A stretch of DNA of 30,377 nt from Chlorobiota bacterium. GTDB lineage: Bacteria; Bacteroidota; Ignavibacteria; Ignavibacteriales; Ignavibacteriaceae. Of this stretch, positions 25,260 through 30,377 are shown piece by piece. The notes below the pieces were generated by a model that was given only the letters and a program-made list of their open reading frames with translations, ran no database searches and was not told the origin of the DNA. A program made the translations under genes and the position numbers. The stretch is taken from the NCBI GenBank assembly GCA_008363265.1, contig RHKR01000001.1, positions 1,500 to 31,876 of the forward strand. Direction: 5' to 3'. The first letter of the stretch is position 1; each line of letters begins with the position of its first letter.

Positions 25260-25902
25260 CCAGTATGAAACTTAATAAAAGGAAAAAGAGGAACTGTATC
25301 CCGACGTACCAGATAGGCAATTCATTCTCGGGTTTCTCTTTCAGGAAGTAGTATCCTGTAGCCGAACTTACAGCGATAAGGAACCACGCCAGATAGTTCT
25401 GGAAAGGTATCTTGTCACCCTCCCATCTCCAGTAGTTCAACTGCACTGCAACCGGTTCCATTACAAAATCAAATGCGACAACTGCAGTTCCTACAAGAAA
25501 GATGAACGCGAAAAGATTATCGGTGGCCTTGGTCAGGATCGAAACAACGGCATAAATTATGATCACCCAGTTCAGTCCGATGATCAGCGGCACTTCGAAA
25601 AGTTTAAGACCGAGGGTCTCACCGTAAGTGTAGCGGCCGAATATAAGGCCGGTATGCACTCCCACCACTTCGAGAACGAAGGTAGAAATAAATGTTGCCA
25701 CTCCCCAGATAATCACCTTTTTGTTCCAGTCATTTCTGGTGATCCAAACAACAAAAGCCGAGGAGATCAGAAGCGTGTAAGGCGTGAGGTCCTTCATCAG
25801 CGGAAGAAAATTTTCGAGCGAATGCCCAAGAACTCCAACCGCGTAGAAAAACGCCAGCAACAATACAGGCCAGTATTTTTCTACAAGGTTCTGCCTTTCC
25901 AT
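25243..25902 (-). CDS. cruF: CruF-type carotenoid 1',2'-hydratase
   Basis: 219 residues with about seven hydrophobic segments. It belongs to the DUF422/CruF family, as shown by GRYTYGETLGLKLFEVPLIIGLNW (about 90-113) and DFVMEPVAVQLNYWRWEG (about 145-162), the conserved acidic/aromatic stretch of this family. CruF adds water to the psi end of gamma-carotene or lycopene, giving a 1'-hydroxyl group. This supplies the hydroxyl needed by the CrtD desaturase and the glycosyltransferase in the same operon. It overlaps the glycosyltransferase gene by 22 bases and the crtW gene by 17, so translation is coupled. The haloarchaeal relatives act on bisanhydrobacterioruberin; the neighbours here favour the gamma-carotene role. 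Confidence 0.85.
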   Translation of the reverse strand: MERQNLVEKYWPVLLLAFFYAVGVLGHSLENFLPLMKDLTPYTLLISSAFVVWITRNDWNKKVIIWGVATFISTFVLEVVGVHTGLIFGRYTYGETLGLKLFEVPLIIGLNWVIIIYAVVSILTKATDNLFAFIFLVGTAVVAFDFVMEPVAVQLNYWRWEGDKIPFQNYLAWFLIAVSSATGYYFLKEKPENELPIWYVGIQFLFFLLLSFILDANVL

Positions 25903-26996
25903 TCAAGCCTTCCTGATTTTGAAAAATAAATCGAACGCATCCCTGTAATATACATAATAATCATCTGTGCGGGGTGTGCGAAAATCTCTACCGTGAGGTA
26001 TGAGCGGCTCAGGAGGGAGATCGACACCTTCGAAACTGTATTGAATAAAACGGGTACCAACCATAGCGGGTTGATTACGAACATAAAATATGGAAACAAG
26101 TAAACCAATATAAAGAAATTGATCATCATAAAAAAGAGCAGTGCGGGAATCCCGAACCCGGGATAGAAATTCTTTGTGAACCCTTTAACCGATGAAGCAA
26201 GATCGGGGTACATTCTGCATTCAACCACATCACCCCCCAAGGCGGTCATCATTTTCTCGCCGGAGATCTTTACCCCGCGCGCGAGTTCCATATCTTCCAC
26301 AACCTTCTCCTTTACCCTGACATGCCCGCCGTTGCGATGATAAGCAGCTTTTTCAAAAGCTATAAACTGTCCGTTGGCTGCCACAAGACTCGGCGACTTC
26401 CCCCTGTATACCTGCTTCAATGGCAAAAAGTTCAACAGCAGCCAGTTCATGATGGGTATGACAAGCGAGGCACCAGGACCCGAAAGAATCTGAGTCGGAA
26501 AAATTGAGAACATTGAAAGCCGGTGTTTCTTCATCGCTGCCAAGGCGGTCCCCACGGCTGCAGGCTTCATCACAACATCGGCATCCACGAAGAGAAAATA
26601 ATCTCCCTTGGCAGCCTGTGAAAGTTGGTGGCACGCCCAATTCTTCCCGAGCCATCCGGTGGCAAGAGGAGTACCTGAAAGGAGGCGTACGCGGCTGTCC
26701 CCCTTCGCGAGAGTTTTAACGATCAGCGGGGTCCGGTCATCTGAATTGTCATCAAGGACCAATACTTCGATGTTTTTGTAATTCTGCGCGAGGCACGCCT
26801 GGACACAGTTGGCTATGTTCTTCTCTTCGTTCCGCGCTGGGATAAGTATGGAAACAAGGGGCTCTTCACCTTCCGGCAGATCCTCATGCAGATTTTTCCC
26901 GGGCATGGGGGCTGTAAAATAGTTGTAGAGAGCCACCACCATCGTGATGAATGAGAAGACCGAGACTACGACCAGGAGGATCATTTCGGGGGTCAT
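25881..26996 (-). CDS. cruC: CruC-like family 2 glycosyltransferase, carotenoid glycosylation
   Basis: 371 residues. An N-terminal membrane anchor (MILLVVVSVFSFITMVVALYN) precedes a GT-A domain with VSILIPARNEEKNI (about 48-61), the DxD motif FVDADVV (about 137-143, DAD at 138-140), and the GWLGKNWACHQL signature seen in hopanoid/carotenoid GT2 enzymes. Three to four hydrophobic segments close the protein. It probably transfers glucose to the 1'-hydroxyl made by CruF, as CruC does on OH-chlorobactene in green sulfur bacteria. The exact sugar cannot be read. It overlaps the acyltransferase gene by 4 bases (ATGA). Confidence 0.75.
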   Translation of the reverse strand: MTPEMILLVVVSVFSFITMVVALYNYFTAPMPGKNLHEDLPEGEEPLVSILIPARNEEKNIANCVQACLAQNYKNIEVLVLDDNSDDRTPLIVKTLAKGDSRVRLLSGTPLATGWLGKNWACHQLSQAAKGDYFLFVDADVVMKPAAVGTALAAMKKHRLSMFSIFPTQILSGPGASLVIPIMNWLLLNFLPLKQVYRGKSPSLVAANGQFIAFEKAAYHRNGGHVRVKEKVVEDMELARGVKISGEKMMTALGGDVVECRMYPDLASSVKGFTKNFYPGFGIPALLFFMMINFFILVYLFPYFMFVINPLWLVPVLFNTVSKVSISLLSRSYLTVEIFAHPAQMIIMYITGMRSIYFSKSGRLEWKGRTL

Positions 26997-27652
26997 TTGA
27001 AGAGGTCCCTCGTGAATTCCTTCTTCCAGGCTGCCGCGTCAAGTTTATTCAGATTGGCAAGAAATTTTTCCTCGAAGCCGGTAAAATCCTTTTCGACCAC
27101 ACCCGCCGGAACGGGCTCGCCGACCGAACAATAGAGGGCAGGGAGCTTATCTTCCTCAAACTGAGCTTTGAATGCCACGGGGATCACCACCGAACGGTCA
27201 CCAAGGCCCCCGACAAAACGGGATATCCCTTCGCGCATCTCCATCGGTCGCTCATCATAAGGCCTGATCTCACCCTGAGGGTAGATAACAGTAAGGTTCC
27301 CGGGATCAGAAAGAAGTTCGCGGGTGTATTTCACGGTTTTGATAATGCTTTTCGTGTCGTCGAGATCGATGCCATAGGCACCCATCCACTTGAAAAATTT
27401 ATAAACCTTCAACTGATTGGATAGCATGAGGATGTGGAAGTGTTTGTCAGGCAAAAACTCCCTCTGGATCTTCTGAATGAAGAAGCCGTCCCACCATGAA
27501 AAATGGTTCGGTGTGAAAGTGACCGATACACAATCCTCCACCTTGGGGAACTCGCCCACAAGGTAAAAATGGGAGAAGTGTTTCCGCATCAATCTCTCAA
27601 GGTACATTGTGAAAAGACGGTCGAACCAAGGTTTTCTGTCAGCAGCTACCAT
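26993..27652 (-). CDS. cruD: PlsC-like acyltransferase, CruD-like carotenoid glycoside acylation
   Basis: 219 residues. The lysophospholipid-acyltransferase motifs are seen: NHFSWWDG (His50, Asp55 of NHxxxxD) and the second block YPQGEIRP (124-131, equivalent of EGTR). It is probably a cytosolic or membrane-peripheral acyltransferase. Its place between the CrtD-type desaturase and the glycosyltransferase suggests that it acylates the sugar of the carotenoid glycoside, as CruD does on OH-chlorobactene glucoside; general lipid acylation is an alternative. It overlaps crtD by 7 bases. Confidence 0.65.
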   Translation of the reverse strand: MVAADRKPWFDRLFTMYLERLMRKHFSHFYLVGEFPKVEDCVSVTFTPNHFSWWDGFFIQKIQREFLPDKHFHILMLSNQLKVYKFFKWMGAYGIDLDDTKSIIKTVKYTRELLSDPGNLTVIYPQGEIRPYDERPMEMREGISRFVGGLGDRSVVIPVAFKAQFEEDKLPALYCSVGEPVPAGVVEKDFTGFEEKFLANLNKLDAAAWKKEFTRDLFK

Positions 27653-29178
27653 TCCTCGACCTCGTATTTCTTTATCAGATCGGCGGTTATCTTCCCTGAG
27701 AGAATCACCAAGGGTATTCCCCCGCCCGGGTGGGCACTTCCACCACAGAAATAAAGACCCGGATACTGCGCCGAGCGGTTATCCTGTCTCAGGAACGCAG
27801 CGTACTTGTTGTTCGATGAAATTCCGTAGAGGCTCCCGTAAACAGAGGAGGTTCTCTCCTCAATCAGTGCAGGCGTAAGGACCTCTTCAAAAACGATTTT
27901 ATCACTGAGATCGATTCCAAGGACTGACCTGATCTTTTCAATTATGTTTTTCCTGATGCCCGCTACATCCACCCCGCCGGAACCCTTTGACGGAGGCATG
28001 TTGATCATTACAAACCAGTTCTCGTGCCCCTCCGGCGCGTCATCTTTATTTATCTTCGATGAGATGTAAATGTAAACAGTAGGGTCTTCCGGTGCCTTAC
28101 CTTTGTTGAATATCTCGTCAAACTCGGTCGGATAATCCTTCGAAAAGAGGATATTGTGCGTCTCGAGTTGTGGGTAATCCCCGTTTACACCCCAATAGAA
28201 AACAAGGGCAGATGAGGATGGCTCGGTCTTGTAATATTTTTTGGCCGGCTTCACCTGTGAATCGTTGAGGAGATTTCTATAAGTGTAGGTGACATCGGAG
28301 TTTGAAATAACAATATCCGACTCAATGATCCTGCCGCCGCACCTTACGCCAACGACCCTGTTCTCATTCGGGATACATTTTTCGCGGCACCTCGCGCCGA
28401 TCACCTTGTTTGATTCAAGCACGATCTCGTCCACTTTCACACCGGTTTCGATTTTTACACCGAGTTGCAGAGCAACCTCAGTAAGAGCTTTGGAAAGGGC
28501 ATAAATGCCCCCTTTCAGCGTGTAACCGCCGATACTGTACTCGACATGCTGGATGATATTCAGGGTTGCGGGAGCTTTGTAGGGGTTCGAGCCATTGTAG
28601 GTGGCATAGCGGTCGAACAGCTGTACTGCCTCCGGATGCTTGAAGAAAGAAGTGTTAGCCTGATGCATCGTTCTGAACGAATCGATCTTTGGCAAATTCA
28701 GAAGTGTTGCCGCCGCTTTTTTATTGAAGAAGGTTGACCATTCGCGAAAACTGTTGAACAGGAAGAGATCGGCTGTAAGATCGTAAATGGTCTTGGAATA
28801 GTTGAAATATTCTTTCACCTTCTGGGGGTTTTCATTGAATTTGTCCACAAGTTCCGACTTGAACCTCTCAAGATCGGCCCACGCGTTTACGATCTTACCC
28901 GAGGGGAAGTGATATTTGCACAACACCTCAGGCTGGATAAACTCAAGATGATCCCGGACATCAAGCCCCACTTCCTCAAAGAGTTGCTCAATAACAAATG
29001 GCATCGTAAGCAAAGACGGGCCGGTATCGAACCTGAAGCCGTGGCGTCTTATCTCGTTGGCCTTCCCGCCAGTCTTGCCGTTCTGCTCAAGGATCGTTAC
29101 ATCATGCCCGGCTTTGGCCAGTCTGATCGCCGCTGAGAGCCCTCCCAGACCCGCGCCGATCACCACAGTTTTTCGCAT
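27646..29178 (-). CDS. crtD: CrtD-type 1-hydroxycarotenoid 3,4-desaturase
   Basis: 510 residues of the CrtI/CrtD flavoprotein family. It has an N-terminal FAD site VVIGAGLGGLSAA (about 5-17), GGKANEIRRHGFRFDTGPSL and a C-terminal GGSAHPGGGIPLV motif. The middle block FDRYATYNGSNPYKAPATL matches CrtD (3,4-desaturases) better than CrtI phytoene desaturases, which supports a 1'-hydroxy-3',4'-didehydro product. Neighbouring cruF makes the required 1-hydroxy group. A separate phytoene desaturase CrtI is expected elsewhere. Assignment within the CrtI/CrtD family is by motif only. It shares one base with the cyclase gene and overlaps the acyltransferase gene. Confidence 0.8.
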   Translation of the reverse strand: MRKTVVIGAGLGGLSAAIRLAKAGHDVTILEQNGKTGGKANEIRRHGFRFDTGPSLLTMPFVIEQLFEEVGLDVRDHLEFIQPEVLCKYHFPSGKIVNAWADLERFKSELVDKFNENPQKVKEYFNYSKTIYDLTADLFLFNSFREWSTFFNKKAAATLLNLPKIDSFRTMHQANTSFFKHPEAVQLFDRYATYNGSNPYKAPATLNIIQHVEYSIGGYTLKGGIYALSKALTEVALQLGVKIETGVKVDEIVLESNKVIGARCREKCIPNENRVVGVRCGGRIIESDIVISNSDVTYTYRNLLNDSQVKPAKKYYKTEPSSSALVFYWGVNGDYPQLETHNILFSKDYPTEFDEIFNKGKAPEDPTVYIYISSKINKDDAPEGHENWFVMINMPPSKGSGGVDVAGIRKNIIEKIRSVLGIDLSDKIVFEEVLTPALIEERTSSVYGSLYGISSNNKYAAFLRQDNRSAQYPGLYFCGGSAHPGGGIPLVILSGKITADLIKKYEVEEW

Positions 29179-29846
29179 CAGATATCCTTTTTATAAAGGA
29201 GGTAGAAGAAGAACCACCATGATATCATGGAAAATGAGTAGAAGAAATCCTCAAGCGGGATCGTCGTGAATCGCGGCCCCCATATCGCTTCGGGTGAATA
29301 CCAGACGATCGGCGGCTCGGTAAGAAAGAAATTCACGATCAGAAACGGCACATAGGTTACGGCGATCGAGAGCCAGTAGATCCGGGAACGGAGTATCGCC
29401 GGTTTGAAGGTGGCGGCCACAAAAAGGAAGGCCGCTGAGAAGATCATCACGGTGGAGGTGTAATACTGGTCGCTCCAGTATCCTGCAGCAAGGATCAGTG
29501 CAGAACCTGCAATATAGTAGTGATTCTTGTTGAAAGCGAGCTGCTTCTCGGGTATGTAAAGCTTGATCGTCTCGTATATGAAAATACAGGAAAAGGGAAC
29601 GGTGACAAAGAAGAGTATCTCTTCGAGGGGAAGCCCCATTCCGTAAATACCTGTAAGATAGAGGGGATTGAACCCCCAGTCGCCTCTTTCAGTCGCAATT
29701 GCATCCCAGACGAGATACACCGGACTTACTGTTAGTATGGAAAAGAGGTAGTACTTGAATTTCCGGTAGAATACGATCTTGCTTTCGAAAGAAAGAATAA
29801 CCGGGAATAAAACCGTGAGGATGTTGATCAAAAGGTAACGGCTCAT
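29178..29846 (-). CDS. crtY: fused CrtYc-CrtYd lycopene cyclase
   Basis: 222 residues with about six to seven membrane helices. Each half carries the CrtYc/CrtYd signature PLE(E/D): GLPLEEILFF (about 71-80) and TIPLEDFFYSF (about 195-205). This is the fused form found in Bacteroidota and archaea, unlike the two separate genes of actinobacteria and the FAD-type CrtY of proteobacteria. It cyclises one or both ends of lycopene. With CruF and CrtD modifying a psi end downstream, the product needed here is monocyclic gamma-carotene. There is a 9-base gap from the upstream gene, and its AGGA Shine-Dalgarno spans that stop codon, so it is cotranscribed. Confidence 0.85.
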   Translation of the reverse strand: MSRYLLINILTVLFPVILSFESKIVFYRKFKYYLFSILTVSPVYLVWDAIATERGDWGFNPLYLTGIYGMGLPLEEILFFVTVPFSCIFIYETIKLYIPEKQLAFNKNHYYIAGSALILAAGYWSDQYYTSTVMIFSAAFLFVAATFKPAILRSRIYWLSIAVTYVPFLIVNFFLTEPPIVWYSPEAIWGPRFTTIPLEDFFYSFSMISWWFFFYLLYKKDI

Positions 29847-29855
29847 GGCCAGATC

Positions 29856-30377
29856 CTACTTAAGGAGTGAACTGAGCTTTGGCCTCTTGCTCTTTTCGAG
29901 TCTGTCCGATTCGAGGACAAACTTGATCATCCCATCCTGGGTCTTTTTATCGAGCTCGGAGTAATCTTTTTTCAACAGAAGTTCATAGATCACCGCGAGG
30001 TCATCATCCCGCTCCTTTTCACGCCCGAGGAAAAACGGAAGATAGTGGAGTATCGAGAAACGCATAAACCGTATCTCGAGGGAATTGGGACTCTTTTTCA
30101 TCGCGTAGGCTATCTTGTCGAGACCCGCGTTCAAAAGATCAAGTTTGGTGAAAGGGTTACCGGCATGCTTGGCGAGAAGTGTCTCGCTGCCGCCATAGTA
30201 TGCGGCCACGAACGGGGACATTTTGCTCAACTTCTTTCCGAAGTTCTTCTCGATATAGTTGAAAAGTTCTTCAGCCTTTGCCTCGCTCTCAACACCGGCA
30301 TAGAAGGTTTTTCTGATATATGCCTTTGTTGTGGCATCGATGTCAGCCGTTGTGGTTGTCTCTCCGGCTACTGCCGG
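29856..30377 (-). CDS. partial protein of unknown function upstream of the carotenoid genes
   Basis: The frame stays open from the right edge (30377) to a stop at 29856, so this is the last 173 residues of a gene whose start lies outside the window; the TTG at 30230 and ATG at 30219 are internal. The visible protein starts PAVAGETTTTADIDATTKAY, then a helical region (ESEAKAEELFNYIEKNF, VAAYYGGSETLLAKHAGNPF, LLNAGLDKIAYAMKKSPNS, EIRFMRFSILHYLPFFLG). No catalytic motif or known family is recognised; the AVAG/ETTTT stretch may follow a signal peptide. It ends 9 bases before crtY, so it probably belongs to the same transcript. Confidence 0.65.
   Translation of the reverse strand, partial: PAVAGETTTTADIDATTKAYIRKTFYAGVESEAKAEELFNYIEKNFGKKLSKMSPFVAAYYGGSETLLAKHAGNPFTKLDLLNAGLDKIAYAMKKSPNSLEIRFMRFSILHYLPFFLGREKERDDDLAVIYELLLKKDYSELDKKTQDGMIKFVLESDRLEKSKRPKLSSLLK

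Overview
This 30.4-kb window looks like chromosomal DNA from a member of the Ignavibacteriota/Chlorobiota side of the Bacteroidota-like bacteria. Two proteins carry type IX secretion (T9SS) C-terminal sorting domains of the 'SQN(Y/W)PNPFNP' type, DUF4175 and DUF4159 proteins sit side by side, and there is a CruF/CrtD/CrtW/fused-CrtY carotenoid cluster with Chlorobium-like glycosyl- and acyltransferase tailoring genes. Several genes have strong Shine-Dalgarno sequences (AGGAGG, GGAGG). The lineage is an inference from gene content. No rRNA, tRNA, CRISPR array or transposase was found.

Layout. 1-3178 (+): end of a tightly overlapping surface-sugar operon: an unknown 3' gene fragment, a DxD glycosyltransferase, an FdtA-like dTDP-sugar ketoisomerase, a DegT/FdtB-like aminotransferase broken by a small frame-shifting deletion, and a two-helix membrane protein. 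3258-4196 (+): an outer-membrane/lipoprotein-like protein. 4359-5618 (-): a two-gene unit for a mini-protein that is little more than a T9SS sorting domain, plus a secreted LamG-fold protein. It is preceded by a good sigma-54-type (-24/-12) promoter. 5857-9721 (+, divergent): a membrane histidine kinase with an FG-GAP-like periplasmic sensor and an NtrC-type sigma-54 activator. Together these look like a self-contained regulatory/secretion module. 9743-10693 (-): YhcH-family and TerB-like proteins separated by an intrinsic terminator. 10796-13535 (-): an M16 peptidase pair, one catalytic and one lacking the metal site. 13536-13885 has no convincing gene but holds a strong minus-strand terminator preceded by another hairpin, so a small RNA or attenuated leader is possible.

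13886-15571 (+) encodes the most unusual protein: an ECF-sigma-like N-terminus, one membrane helix and a FecR-like periplasmic domain in one chain. A small membrane protein follows. 16011-20035 (-) is a DUF4159-DUF4175 operon. 20271-22436 (+) is a T9SS-exported Asp-box beta-propeller protein. Then come a small secreted protein (-) and a long aldo/keto reductase (+).

24534-30377 (-) is a carotenoid operon, read from high to low coordinates: an unknown upstream gene cut by the window edge, fused lycopene cyclase, CrtD-type 3,4-desaturase, acyltransferase, CruC-like glycosyltransferase, CruF hydratase and CrtW ketolase. Read as a pathway, the enzymes predict an acylated glycoside of a 4-keto, 1'-hydroxy, 3',4'-didehydro-gamma-carotene (a deoxyflexixanthin-type pigment). 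Phytoene synthase and the primary phytoene desaturase are not in the window.
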